Assembly: GCF_021117365.1 (NCBI RefSeq)
Contig: NZ_CP088262.1
Location: 3,040,501-3,104,500, forward strand
Direction: 5' to 3'
DNA: 64,000 nt
From: Nocardioides sp. cx-173
Lineage (GTDB): Bacteria; Actinomycetota; Actinomycetes; Propionibacteriales; Nocardioidaceae
Below are positions 17,231 through 25,845 of this stretch, piece by piece. The number at the start of each line of letters is the position of its first letter. The stretch's first letter is position 1. The notes beneath the pieces were generated by a model. That model was given only the letters and a program-made list of their open reading frames with translations, was not told the origin of the DNA and searched no databases. Made by a program: the position numbers and the translations under genes.

Positions 17231-17599
17231 ATGGACAAGCCTGAGATCGACTTCTTCGACCCCGAGCCTCCCAGCGACCTCGTCATCACCGACGTGATCG
17301 AGGGCAACGGCGCCGAGGCCACCGCCGGCAGCACCGTCTCGGTGCACTACGTGGGCGTCGCCCACTCCACCGGTGAGGAGTTCGACGCCTCGTACAACCG
17401 GGGCGAGCCGCTGCAGTTCCGCCTGGGCGTCGGCCAGGTCATCTCCGGCTGGGACACCGGCGTGCAGGGCATGAAGGTCGGCGGCCGCCGCCAGCTCGTC
17501 ATCCCGCCCCACCTCGGCTACGGCGACCGCGGCGCCAGCGGCGCCATCAAGCCCGGCGAGACCCTGATCTTCGTCGTGGACCTGATCGCCGTCCGCTGA
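17231..17599 (+). CDS. FKBP-type peptidyl-prolyl cis-trans isomerase
   Basis: This 122-residue single-domain FKBP has no signal peptide. Active-site features are VSVHYVGVA, GEEFDASYNRG, QVISGWDTGVQGMKVGG and RRQLVIPPHLGYGDRGASG. It catalyses proline isomerisation during cytosolic protein folding. The length is normal. The stop codon lies inside the first copy of an 18-bp repeat that also forms the hairpin downstream (17593-17688). Confidence 0.95.
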   Translation: MDKPEIDFFDPEPPSDLVITDVIEGNGAEATAGSTVSVHYVGVAHSTGEEFDASYNRGEPLQFRLGVGQVISGWDTGVQGMKVGGRRQLVIPPHLGYGDRGASGAIKPGETLIFVVDLIAVR

Positions 17600-17688
17600 C
17601 CCGTCAGAAACTGTGACCACCCGCCGCTGACCCGTCAGAAAGTTTCTGACGGGTCAGCGGTGTTTGGTGACAGTTGGTGACGGGTCGG
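17593..17688. repeat. Nested inverted/direct repeat, perfect 18-bp palindrome
   Basis: CCGCTGACCCGTCAGAAA occurs at 17593-17610 and again at 17624-17641. The exact reverse complement follows at 17643-17660, and a degenerate fourth arm (GGTGACGGGTCGG) lies at 17676-17688. The inner arms form an 18-bp perfect stem around one base. The outer arms extend the dyad imperfectly to nearly 100 bp. It lies between the convergent FKBP and S4-domain genes, so it may act as a bidirectional terminator. The duplicated unit includes the FKBP stop codon, which points to a mobile or repetitive element. Confidence 0.75.
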
Positions 17689-17700
17689 TGAGGAGGGGGG

Positions 17701-17946
17701 TCACCAGGGGAGGTTGTCGGTGGCGTCTCCGCGGGACACGCGGGCGCTCTGGCCGGCGAGGGTGACGACGTCGCCCTGGGCCAGCTGGCGGCCACGGCGG
17801 GTCTCGACCTCGTCGTTGACGCGCACCATGCCGGAGGCGATGAGGGGCTTCGCCTCGGCGCCGCTCTCGACCAGGTTGGCGAGCTTGAGGAACTGACCGA
17901 GCCGGATCGACTCGTCGGTGATCGGGACGTCCAGGGGCTCGCTCAT
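17701..17946 (-). CDS. Small S4-domain RNA-binding protein
   Basis: This 81-residue protein is almost entirely one S4 domain (IRLGQFLKLANLVESGAEAK, then LIASGMVRVNDEVETRRGRQ). Small stand-alone S4 proteins bind structured RNA and are linked to ribosome maturation or rescue. It begins at an ATG only 4 bp before the end of the upstream DUF445 gene and is probably cotranscribed with it. It is convergent with the FKBP gene across the palindromic repeat. Confidence 0.87.
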   Translation of the reverse strand: MSEPLDVPITDESIRLGQFLKLANLVESGAEAKPLIASGMVRVNDEVETRRGRQLAQGDVVTLAGQSARVSRGDATDNLPW

Positions 17947-17950
17947 GGTC

Positions 17951-19225
17951 TCAGTGAACCAGCACCGAGACCGTGTGGATCAGCACCCCGACCAGACCGC
18001 CCACGATGGTGCCGTTGATCCGGATGAACTGCAGGTCCCGCCCGACGTGGAGCTCGATGCGGCGAGCGGCCTCCTTGCCGTCCCAGCGCTCGATGGTGTG
18101 GGTGATGACCGCGGTGACCTCCTCGCCGTAGCGCGACACGGCGAAGACGGCCACGTCACTGGCGCGGGCGTCGATCCGGGCACGCAGGTCGGCGTCGCCC
18201 GAGAGCCGTGCGGCCAGGGCCGAGACCTCCTGCAGCAGCCGGCGGCGTACGGCGCCGTCCGGGTCGTCGAGCGAGCCGGTCAGCGCACGGCGCAGGGCGT
18301 CCCAGAGCGAGATGCTGGAGGCCAGCACCGAGGGATGGTCGAGGATCCGCTCCTTGAGCCGCTCCGTGCGCGCCCGGGTGTCGGGGTCCTCGAGCAGGTC
18401 GACGGCGAGGCTGCGCAGCATCGAGTCCAGGGCGACCCGCGCCCGGTGGTGGGGGTCGTCGCGGATGTCGCCGACCCACTTCACCATCTCGACGTGGATT
18501 CGCTCGCTGACCCGCTCGTTGAGGCGCTCGGGCGCCCACCACGGCGCCCGCTCCAGCAGCACGTCCTGGACCGTGCCCGGGTTGTCCCTGAGCCAGTGGT
18601 GCAGCTCCTCGAGCGCGAGGTCGACCAGGCCGTGATGCAGGTCGTCGTTGAGAGCCTCCGTGAGCAGCCCGCCCAGCAGCGGCGAGATCGGCTCCTCCCG
18701 GAAGCGTGGCACCAGCGCATCGTGGATGAGCGACTCGATGTGCTCGTCGCGCACCTTGGAGAGCGCGATGCGAGCCAGCTCGGCGACCTCGTCGACCACG
18801 CGCTGCGCGTTGGCCGGCACCGAGAGCCAGCCGCCCACCCGCTCGGCGACGCGCGCCGAGGCGATGCGCTCGCGGATGATGTCCTCCTGCAGGAAGTTCT
18901 CCCCCACGAACTCCTCCAGGCCGCGGCCGAGATCGTCCTTGCGCTTGGGGATCAGGGCCGTGTGCGGGATCGGCAGCCCCAGCGGGTGCTTGAACAGCGC
19001 CGTCACGGCGAACCAGTCGGCGATCGCGCCGACCATCGAGGCCTCGGCGCCCGCGTTGACGAAGCCGAGCACCCCGTCCTCGTCCAGCGTCAGCACGTAG
19101 ACCGCAGCGGCGAAGAGCAGCAGCGACACGGCCACGGTGCGCATGCGGCGCAGCGCGGCGCGGCGTACGGCGTCGGCGGCGGGGTCGCCGACGGCGAGGG
19201 TGGGGGCAGCGGGTGCGGCGGACAT
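17951..19225 (-). CDS. DUF445 family membrane protein
   Basis: This protein of about 424 residues has an N-terminal helix (TVAVSLLLFAAAVYVLTL), the conserved DUF445 segment GAEASMVGAIADWFAVTALF with HPLGLPIPHTALIPKRKDD, a long helical middle and a C-terminal helix (TIVGGLVGVLIHTVSVLVH). The family is membrane-bound with unknown function. I chose the ATG at 19225 (MSAAPAAPT); a GTG at 19231 is possible. It diverges from the cytidylyltransferase gene across 67 bp. Confidence 0.88.
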   Translation of the reverse strand: MSAAPAAPTLAVGDPAADAVRRAALRRMRTVAVSLLLFAAAVYVLTLDEDGVLGFVNAGAEASMVGAIADWFAVTALFKHPLGLPIPHTALIPKRKDDLGRGLEEFVGENFLQEDIIRERIASARVAERVGGWLSVPANAQRVVDEVAELARIALSKVRDEHIESLIHDALVPRFREEPISPLLGGLLTEALNDDLHHGLVDLALEELHHWLRDNPGTVQDVLLERAPWWAPERLNERVSERIHVEMVKWVGDIRDDPHHRARVALDSMLRSLAVDLLEDPDTRARTERLKERILDHPSVLASSISLWDALRRALTGSLDDPDGAVRRRLLQEVSALAARLSGDADLRARIDARASDVAVFAVSRYGEEVTAVITHTIERWDGKEAARRIELHVGRDLQFIRINGTIVGGLVGVLIHTVSVLVH

Positions 19226-19292
19226 CGACACCCATCCTCGCCCACACCCCGCGTCCACGGGGGACCCAGCCCCGCGTGCCACAATCTCGGGC

Positions 19293-19703
19293 ATGTCTTC
19301 CCCGGGACCTCGTACGGTCATCACCTTCGGCACGTTCGACGTCTTCCACGTCGGGCACCTCAAGGTGATCGAGCGCGCCGCCGCCCTCGGCGACCGCCTC
19401 GTCGTGGGGGTCTCGGCCGACGAGCTGAACATGCGCAAGAAGGGTCGTGAGCCGGTCTTCAGCCAGGGCGAGCGGCTCGCGATCGTGGCCGCCCTGAAGG
19501 ACGTCGACCAGGTCTTCGTGGAGGAGAGCCTGGAGCTCAAGCGCCACTACATCGAGGAGTACGCCGCCGACGTGCTCGTCATGGGCGACGACTGGGCCGG
19601 CAAGTTCGACGACCTCGGTGACATCTGCGAGGTCGTCTACCTCTCCCGCACCCCCGCCATCTCCACGACCGCCCTGATCGAGAAGATCTCCGGCGGGAGC
19701 TGA
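19293..19703 (+). CDS. TagD-like cytidylyltransferase family protein
   Basis: This 136-residue nucleotidyltransferase has the HIGH-type signature in TFGTFDVFHVGHLKVIERA, the KKG motif in NMRKKGREPVFSQGER and a C-terminal RTPAISTTALIEKI that matches the RTxGISTT motif of glycerol-3-phosphate cytidylyltransferases. It should form a CDP-activated small molecule such as CDP-glycerol or a related polyol. No wall-teichoic-acid genes are nearby, so the substrate is uncertain. Confidence 0.85.
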   Translation: MSSPGPRTVITFGTFDVFHVGHLKVIERAAALGDRLVVGVSADELNMRKKGREPVFSQGERLAIVAALKDVDQVFVEESLELKRHYIEEYAADVLVMGDDWAGKFDDLGDICEVVYLSRTPAISTTALIEKISGGS

Positions 19704-19710
19704 TTTGTGA

Positions 19711-19728
19711 CCCCGGACTGCGCCGGGG
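19711..19728 (+). terminator. Candidate terminator hairpin
   Basis: CCCCGG and CCGGGG form a 6-bp stem around ACTGCG, just after the cytidylyltransferase stop. A weak T-containing stretch (ATGCTTTCG) follows. It is short and could be chance in GC-rich DNA. Confidence 0.3.
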
Positions 19729-19794
19729 ATGCTTTCGTCTGACCCGTGGCCGCTTCCCCCCGGCCCGGGACGTCTCGAGATCGAAGGAGACCAG

Positions 19795-21354
19795 ATGCGC
19801 CGCTCTGTCGCCGCCATCCTGGTGGCCCTGAGCACCACCGTCAGCGTCCTGCCCGCCCTTGCCACGACTCCCGGGGCGAGCGCCTCGGCGAGCGCCCCCG
19901 CCGCCATCCCGCGCCACCCCGACGGCGAGGACTCGCCGCAGGAGGTGCTCCAGCGCGCCCAGCGGGCGTTCGCGCCGGTGGGCCGCGACCGCTCCCCCGC
20001 CGCCGACCGCCCCGACGCCACCCTCGCCCTGCGCGACCTCTTCGAGGTGCGCGCGCGCCTCACCGGGGAGGAGCGCCGCCGGGCCGACGAGCTGCTGGCG
20101 AGGCCCTCCGACGGCGCAGGCGACCCCTACGACGACGGCTACACGGTCCCGTCGAAGCGCAAGTGCTCGAAGAACCTCTGCCTGCACTGGGTCCCGACCA
20201 CCGCGGACGCCCCGCCGAACCGCAAGTGGGCCCTGCGCACCTTCGACATGATGAACCGGGTCTGGCGCTTCGAGGTGGGCAAGCTCGGCTACCGCCGGCC
20301 ACTGCCGGACGTGCGGCACTCCAGCAGCCCCAAGTTCGACGTGTACCTCAAGGACCTCGGTAGCAAGTTCATCTACGGCTACTGCGCACCGGAGTACCCC
20401 GCGGCCGGCGCCAGGCGCACGGCCTCAGGCTTCTGCGTGCTCGACAACGACTTCGCCCGAAGCCAGTTCGGCGCGCCGCCGCTGACCAGCCTGCGAGTGA
20501 CCGCCGCGCACGAGTTCTTCCACGCGGTGCAGTTCGCCTATGACTACAAGGACGACCCCTGGTTCATGGAGTCCACGGCGACCTGGATGGAGGAGCGGTT
20601 CGCCGACTCGGCCAACGACAACCGCCAGTACCTGCCCGCGGGCCAGGTCCGGCTCCCCCACGTGCCCCTCGACGTCTTCCGCCGCGGCGGCACCGCCCCG
20701 TACGCCAACTGGGTCTTCTGGGAGTTCCTCAGCGAGCGCTACGGCAAGGCGATCGTGAAGAGGGTGTGGGAGCAGGCGGGCGCCTTCCCCGGCGCGCCCA
20801 ACAGGTACTCGACCCAGGCGCTGACCCGCGTCCTCGGGTCGCGCGGCGGCTTCTCCTCGGTCTTCGCCGCCTATGCCTCGGCCAACGCGACCGCCACCCG
20901 TAGCTACCCCGAGGGCAAGGCATGGCCGTCGGCCACGATCTCGCGGACCCTCGTGCTCGGCCGGAACGAGCGCACGGACAGCGCCCGTACCCGCATCGAC
21001 CATATGGCCGCCAAACACGTGCTGTTCCGCCCCGACTCCTCCCTCGAGCGCGGCAAGTGGCGGCTGCGGGTGAAGGTCGACGGGCCGGCACGCGCGTCCG
21101 GAGCGCGCGCCCGGCTGGTCGTCAAGACCAAGAAGGGCGCGTGGGTCCGCCGGCCGATCGAGCTCAACGCCCGCGGTGTCGGGTTCGCCTCGTTCGACTT
21201 CTCCCCCGCCAAGGTCCGCAGCGCGGTCGTGACCCTGGTCAACAGCAACACCCGCTTCCGCTGCGGCAAGGGCAAGTCCTACTCGTGCTCGGGCCGCCCC
21301 CTGGGCGACCAGAAGCGGTTCCTGGTCAAGGCGTGGGTGACCCGGCGCGGCTGA
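19795..21354 (+). CDS. Secreted putative zinc metalloprotease, MXAN_6640-like
   Basis: This protein of about 519 residues has a Sec signal peptide (RRSVAAILVALSTTVSVLPA followed by ALA). The mature part has an HExxH zinc motif at about residue 239 (AAHEFFHAVQFAYDY), then a glutamate-containing WFMESTATWMEERF that fits the third ligand. This resembles the MXAN_6640 putative metalloprotease family. The C-terminal 130 residues (from about VLFRPDSS) look like a beta-rich domain. Pairs of cysteines (KCSKNLC; RCGKGKSYSC) suggest disulfides, as expected outside the cell. I chose the ATG at 19795, which follows AAGGAGA. It is monocistronic. Confidence 0.8.
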   Translation: MRRSVAAILVALSTTVSVLPALATTPGASASASAPAAIPRHPDGEDSPQEVLQRAQRAFAPVGRDRSPAADRPDATLALRDLFEVRARLTGEERRRADELLARPSDGAGDPYDDGYTVPSKRKCSKNLCLHWVPTTADAPPNRKWALRTFDMMNRVWRFEVGKLGYRRPLPDVRHSSSPKFDVYLKDLGSKFIYGYCAPEYPAAGARRTASGFCVLDNDFARSQFGAPPLTSLRVTAAHEFFHAVQFAYDYKDDPWFMESTATWMEERFADSANDNRQYLPAGQVRLPHVPLDVFRRGGTAPYANWVFWEFLSERYGKAIVKRVWEQAGAFPGAPNRYSTQALTRVLGSRGGFSSVFAAYASANATATRSYPEGKAWPSATISRTLVLGRNERTDSARTRIDHMAAKHVLFRPDSSLERGKWRLRVKVDGPARASGARARLVVKTKKGAWVRRPIELNARGVGFASFDFSPAKVRSAVVTLVNSNTRFRCGKGKSYSCSGRPLGDQKRFLVKAWVTRRG

Positions 21355-21360
21355 GCTTGC

Positions 21361-22398
21361 TCAGAGGCGCACCAGCACCTTGAGCGCCTCGCGGTCCGCC
21401 ATGGCCCGGTAGGCGCCGGGGACGCCGTCGAGATCCACCGCGCGGTCGAAGACCTTGCCCGGCTCGATGGCGCCCTCGAGGATCCGGGGCAGCAGGCGGT
21501 CCAGGTAGGCCCGCACCGGGGCCGGGCCGCCGGTCAGGGTGACGTTGCCGCGAAAGAGGCTGCCGAGGCCGACCGGGGCGGCCTCGTACTGCGGCACCCC
21601 CACCCGACTGATGACCCCGCCCGGCCGGACGACGCCGAACGCCTGCTCGTACGCCGCCAGGTGACCGACCGCCTCCAGGACGGCGTGCGTGCCCTGCCCG
21701 CCGGTGAGGTCGCGGACCCTGGCCACCCCCTCCTCGCCGCGCTCGGCGACGACGTCGGTGGCCCCGAACTCGCGACCGAGGTCGGTGCGGTCGCGGTGGC
21801 GGCCCATGAGGATGACCTGCTCGGCGCCGAGCAGCCTCGCGGACAGCACGGCCAGGAGGCCGACGGCCCCGTCGCCGATGACGGTCACGGAGTCGCCCGG
21901 CGCGATCCGCGCCTGGGCCGCGGCGTGGTAGCCGGTGCCGAGCACGTCGGCGAGCGTCAGCAGCGACGGCACCAGCGCGTCGTCGGCAGCCACCGGCAGG
22001 ACCACCAGGGTGCCGTCGGCGAGCGGGATCCGGACCGCCTCGGCCTGGGCGCCGTCGCTTCCGCCCATGCCGAGGAAGCCGCCGGTCGGGCACGAGGTCT
22101 GCAGGCCCGCACGGCAGTACTCGCACGTGCCGCACGAGAACGCGAACGGCGAGACGACGACGTCGCCCTTGCGCACGGTCGCGACCTCGGAGCCGACGTC
22201 CTCGACCACCCCGATGAGCTCGTGGCCCATCCGCGCCGGTCCTGCTCCCGGCGGCATCGCGCCGTAGGCGTGCAGGTCGCTGCCGCAGACACAGGAGGTC
22301 GTGATGCGTACCAACGCGTCCGTTGGCTCCTGGACCACCGGGTCGGGGACGTCCTCGACGCGGACGTCACCGGCACCGTAGATCAATGTTGCTCGCAC
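21361..22398 (-). CDS. Zinc-dependent alcohol dehydrogenase (MDR family)
   Basis: This 345-residue enzyme has the catalytic-zinc region CVCGSDLHAYG and GHELIGVVEDVG, the structural-zinc cysteines CGTCEYCRAGLQTSC and the Rossmann motif VIGDGAVGLLAVLSARLLGA. It oxidises an alcohol with NAD(P). I chose the GTG at 22398, preceded by AGGAGAG at good spacing. It diverges from the seven-gene catabolic operon at 22693 and may act in the same pathway. A 6-bp palindrome covers its stop and that of the convergent protease gene. Confidence 0.9.
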   Translation of the reverse strand: MRATLIYGAGDVRVEDVPDPVVQEPTDALVRITTSCVCGSDLHAYGAMPPGAGPARMGHELIGVVEDVGSEVATVRKGDVVVSPFAFSCGTCEYCRAGLQTSCPTGGFLGMGGSDGAQAEAVRIPLADGTLVVLPVAADDALVPSLLTLADVLGTGYHAAAQARIAPGDSVTVIGDGAVGLLAVLSARLLGAEQVILMGRHRDRTDLGREFGATDVVAERGEEGVARVRDLTGGQGTHAVLEAVGHLAAYEQAFGVVRPGGVISRVGVPQYEAAPVGLGSLFRGNVTLTGGPAPVRAYLDRLLPRILEGAIEPGKVFDRAVDLDGVPGAYRAMADREALKVLVRL

Positions 22399-22692
22399 GT
22401 GTGCTCTCCTGGAATCGGTCAAACGAATGCCTGTAGCAATCGTTCCACGGTTGAGAGTCTGTCGGGGGTCAAAGCCGAAACCGGGCGCTCACTGCGCGGA
22501 ATTGCGGCTGACCGCACCAGACCACGATGCCACGCTCGTAGATCAGGGCCGTAGCCCGCCGCAAACGGTCAGTCGGACTCGATCTCGAAGTCTCACAGAG
22601 CGCGAGACACAGTTGCGCTGGTCACGTTCTCGGGGCACCCTCGTCTGGAGCGATCACTCTATGGAATCGCTTCCCGATCCAGGAGAGCAGCA
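22399..22692. promoter_or_regulatory. Divergent intergenic region between dehydrogenase and lyase operons
   Basis: This 294-bp stretch has no coding frame I can support. It should hold the promoters of both flanking genes. AGGAGAG lies next to each start: minus strand near 22405 and plus strand near 22680. A weak GTCTC/GAGAC dyad is present around 22590. No regulator gene adjoins it, so the controlling protein is unknown. Confidence 0.45.
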
Positions 22693-23655
22693 GTGCCACA
22701 CCCCGACCAGCGCCGGTTCGCGCAGGCCGAGAGCCTCATCGGCGTCGGCCCCTCCCCCAGCGCCCACGAGCGCCGTCTCGCCCTCCGGCGGGCCTTGACC
22801 GCGACGACCGCGGGCACCCCGCTCGTCCTGCCCGGGGTCACCGACGCGCTCGGCCTGCGCCTGGTCGAGTCCGCGGGCTTCGCCGCGGCCTACGCGACCG
22901 GCGCCGGGCTGGCCAACGCGCAGTACGGCGTCCCGGACGTCGGGCTGATCTCCCTGGCCGAGGTCGTCGACCACGTCGGTCGCCTCACCGAGGCCTCGCC
23001 CCTGCCCGTGGTGGTCGACGCCGACACCGGGTACGGCGGTCCGCTCACGGCCATGCGCACGATGCGTCTGCTCGAGCGGGCCGGCGCCGCGGCGATCCAG
23101 ATCGAGGACCAGGAGATGCCCAAGCGGTGCGGGCACTTCGACGACCACGCGCTGATCCCGAGCGGCCACATGCAGACCAAGATCGCGGCCGTCGCGGAGG
23201 CCCGCCAGGACGACGCGACCGTGATCGTCGCGCGCACCGACGCCCGCAGCGTGCACGACATCGACGAGGCGGTCCGCCGCGCGAAGGCCTACGTCGAGGC
23301 CGGCGCGGACGTCATCTTCGTCGAGGCCCCCCGCACCGTCGACGAGCTCGCGCTGGTCGGCCGCGAGCTGGCCGGTGTGCCTCTCGTCGTCAACGTGGTG
23401 GAAGGCGGCCGCACCCCGCAGCTCGAGCTCGCGGAGTACTCCGAGCTCGGCTTCGGGGTCGTGCTCTACGCCAACTACCTGATGCGCTCGATGATGGCGG
23501 CCGGCCGCGAGGCCCTGGCCCACCTCGCCGAGCACGGCGAGACCGCGTCGCGCGCCGACCGCATGAGCACCTGGCAGGAGCGCCAGGACCTGATGAACCT
23601 GCCCGCCTTCACCGAGGCGCAGGCCTTCTACGACCGCCCCTGGGAGGAACGATGA
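22693..23655 (+). CDS. Isocitrate lyase/PEP mutase superfamily C-C lyase
   Basis: This 320-residue enzyme has the family's Mg-binding VVVDADTGYGGPL, the substrate-contact QIEDQEMP and the catalytic KRCGHF loop, whose cysteine is the general acid/base in true lyases. It therefore probably cleaves an alkylmalate or citrate analogue, as do methylisocitrate and 2,3-dimethylmalate lyases, rather than acting on P-C bonds. The GTG start follows AGGAGAGCAGCA. It is first in a seven-gene operon and overlaps the next gene in ATGA. Confidence 0.88.
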   Translation: MPHPDQRRFAQAESLIGVGPSPSAHERRLALRRALTATTAGTPLVLPGVTDALGLRLVESAGFAAAYATGAGLANAQYGVPDVGLISLAEVVDHVGRLTEASPLPVVVDADTGYGGPLTAMRTMRLLERAGAAAIQIEDQEMPKRCGHFDDHALIPSGHMQTKIAAVAEARQDDATVIVARTDARSVHDIDEAVRRAKAYVEAGADVIFVEAPRTVDELALVGRELAGVPLVVNVVEGGRTPQLELAEYSELGFGVVLYANYLMRSMMAAGREALAHLAEHGETASRADRMSTWQERQDLMNLPAFTEAQAFYDRPWEER

Positions 23656-25064
23656 CCGCCGGACTGCCCCTGGAGCGAGAGCTCCCCGACCGCGTCGGCG
23701 TGCTGGTGCTGGGCTCCGGCCTCGCCGGATGCGCCGCCCTGCTGGCCGCCGCCGAGGCCGGTCAGTACGCCGTGATGCTGGAGAAGACCGGCGAGATCGG
23801 CGGCAGCACCGTGCGCTCGGCCGGCCTGTCGGCCTTCGCCGGCACCGACGAGCAGGCCGAGCAGGGCATCGCGGACTCCGTGGAGCTGCTGCGCAAGGAC
23901 CTGCTGGAGACCGGCCGGCACCGCTGCGACGAGGCGCTGGTCGACCTCTACTGCGAGCACCAGCTCGACACCTACCGCTGGCTGACCGGCCACGGCGTGC
24001 GCTACGGCGAGGTGCACGCGGCGTCGGGCCAGTCGGTCCCCCGCTCGCACCCCACCGACACCACCGGCATGCTGCACCACCTGCTGAAGGCCGCCGGCCT
24101 CCTCGGCGCGCGGCTGCTGCTCGACACCAAGGCCGAGCGGCTGGTGCGCGAGGGCGGCCGGGTCGTCGGCGTCGATGTCGCGGCGCCCGGCGGGGGGCGG
24201 CACCGCATCCTCGCCGACGCGGTCGTCGTCGCCACCGGCGGCTTCTCCCAGAACCCCGAGCTGCTGGCGCGCTTCGCGCCCCAGATGGAGCACGCCCTGC
24301 GGGCCGGCGGCGAAGGCTGCCAGGGCGACGGGCTGCTCATGGCCTGGCAGCTGGGCGCCGGCGTCATCGACACGCCGTACGTCAAGGGCACCTACGGGAT
24401 CTACCACGAGCCGCACCCCGACGAGGACGGCACCGGCATCCTCGCGGTCTACAAGGGCGCGATCGCGGTCAACCGCGAGGGCCGCCGCTTCGTCGACGAG
24501 TCCCTGCCCTACAAGGAGATCGGCGACGCCGCCCTTGCGCAGCCGGGGGTGACGACCTGGCAGATCCTGGACGCCCAGGTCATGGCGCAGACCAACGACG
24601 AGGTCCCGATCTACGAGTTCGCCGGCCGCGAGCGCGCGGGCATGCTGGTCACCGCCGACACGATCGAGGAGCTCGAGGAGCGGCTCGGGATGCCCGAGGG
24701 CAGCCTGGTCGCCACCGTCGAGGACTACAACGGCCGCATCGCCGCCGGCGAGGCCGACGCACTGGGCCGCGCCCACCTCTCGGGCGGCGTCGGCGCGCCG
24801 TTCGCGCTCGACCGGCCGCCGTTCCACGCGCACCCGTCCGGCACGGTCGTGCTGGCGACGTACTGCGGGCTCACCGTCGACACCGACCTGCGCGTCCTCG
24901 ACGTCTTCGGGCAGCCCATCGAGCGCCTGTACGCCGCCGGCGAGGTCATCGGCGGCTTCCACGGCGCCGGCTACATGACCGGCACCTCGATCGGCAAGAG
25001 CGGCATCTTCGGCCGCCTGGCCGGCACCCACGCCGCGGCCGAGGAGAGTGAGCTGGAGTGGTGA
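23652..25064 (+). CDS. FAD-dependent dehydrogenase 1, fumarate reductase/KstD-like
   Basis: This 470-residue flavoprotein has the dinucleotide-binding VLGSGLAGCAALLAAAEAGQ, an ADP-binding GGSTVRSAG, VVVATGGFSQNPELL and a C-terminal AAGEVIGGFHGAGYMTGTS. This is the fumarate reductase/succinate dehydrogenase/3-ketosteroid dehydrogenase fold. It probably adds or removes a double bond next to a carbonyl or carboxylate. It overlaps the lyase gene in ATGA and the SDR gene in GTGA. It is one of three related flavoproteins in the operon, and they differ strongly from one another. Confidence 0.87.
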   Translation: MTAGLPLERELPDRVGVLVLGSGLAGCAALLAAAEAGQYAVMLEKTGEIGGSTVRSAGLSAFAGTDEQAEQGIADSVELLRKDLLETGRHRCDEALVDLYCEHQLDTYRWLTGHGVRYGEVHAASGQSVPRSHPTDTTGMLHHLLKAAGLLGARLLLDTKAERLVREGGRVVGVDVAAPGGGRHRILADAVVVATGGFSQNPELLARFAPQMEHALRAGGEGCQGDGLLMAWQLGAGVIDTPYVKGTYGIYHEPHPDEDGTGILAVYKGAIAVNREGRRFVDESLPYKEIGDAALAQPGVTTWQILDAQVMAQTNDEVPIYEFAGRERAGMLVTADTIEELEERLGMPEGSLVATVEDYNGRIAAGEADALGRAHLSGGVGAPFALDRPPFHAHPSGTVVLATYCGLTVDTDLRVLDVFGQPIERLYAAGEVIGGFHGAGYMTGTSIGKSGIFGRLAGTHAAAEESELEW

Positions 25065-25780
25065 GCCTCTTCGACCTCACCGGCCAGGTCGCGCTCGTCA
25101 TCGGCGCCGCCCCCGGCGGCCTGGGCGAGCGCGCCTCGATCGCGCTGGCCGACCACGGCGCCACCGTCGAGGTCGCCGACATCGCGGGCGCCGCCCTCCG
25201 GGTGGACGTCACCGACGAGGCCTCCGTGGCCGCGCTCTTCGCCGACGTCGTCGCCCGGCACGGCCGGGTCGACATCGTGGTCAACGCCGCCGGCGTGATG
25301 CTGCGCAAGCCCTACGACGAGACGACGCTGGAGGAGTTCGAGCACGTCGTGCGGGTCAACCTGACCGGCACCTGGCTGGTCGGCCGCGCCGCCGGCCAGG
25401 CGATGACCCCCCAGGGCAGCGGCCGGATCGTCAACCTGACGACCGTCTACGCCGAGCGGGTCGGACCGGTCCCGGAGTCGGCGTACTACGCCTCCAAGGC
25501 CGGCGTCGCCAACGTGACCCGCGCCCTCGCCATGGAGCTCGGCCCGCACGCGATCACGGTCAACTGCCTGGCTCCGGGCGTCTTCTACCCGACCCAGATG
25601 ACCGCCGCGCTCGCCGAGGACCCCGAGCGGCTGGCGTGGTTCTCCGGGCGCACGATGCTCGGCCGCCTCGGCGACCCGGCCACCGACTTCGCCGGTCCCC
25701 TCCTCCTGCTGGCCTCGCCGGCCTCGTCGTACATCACCGGCCAGGTGCTGTACGTCGACGGCGGCTGGTCCGCCTGGTGA
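25058..25780 (+). CDS. Short-chain dehydrogenase/reductase
   Basis: This 240-residue SDR has the cofactor motif VIGAAPGGLGERASIA, an NAAGVM segment, a Ser/Thr-containing sheet (VNLTTVYAER) and the catalytic YYASK. The C-terminal YITGQVLYVDGGWSAW is typical of classical SDRs. Acidic residues after strand 2 (EVADIAG) favour NAD over NADP. Two adjacent GTG codons (25058, 25061) can start it; the second overlaps the preceding stop in GTGA. It probably acts on a hydroxy/keto intermediate of the pathway. Confidence 0.9.
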   Translation: MVSLFDLTGQVALVIGAAPGGLGERASIALADHGATVEVADIAGAALRVDVTDEASVAALFADVVARHGRVDIVVNAAGVMLRKPYDETTLEEFEHVVRVNLTGTWLVGRAAGQAMTPQGSGRIVNLTTVYAERVGPVPESAYYASKAGVANVTRALAMELGPHAITVNCLAPGVFYPTQMTAALAEDPERLAWFSGRTMLGRLGDPATDFAGPLLLLASPASSYITGQVLYVDGGWSAW

Positions 25781-25845
25781 CCCTGCGCCACCACCTGCCC
25801 CACCATCCGTTCCGCACCAGATCCGCCCGACCCGAAGGAAACCCC

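Noticed and set aside
21351..21364. CTGAGC-TT-GCTCAG palindrome between convergent protease and dehydrogenase genes
   Set aside because: It is explained by two facing TGA stop codons plus chance; the stem is too short for a convincing terminator.
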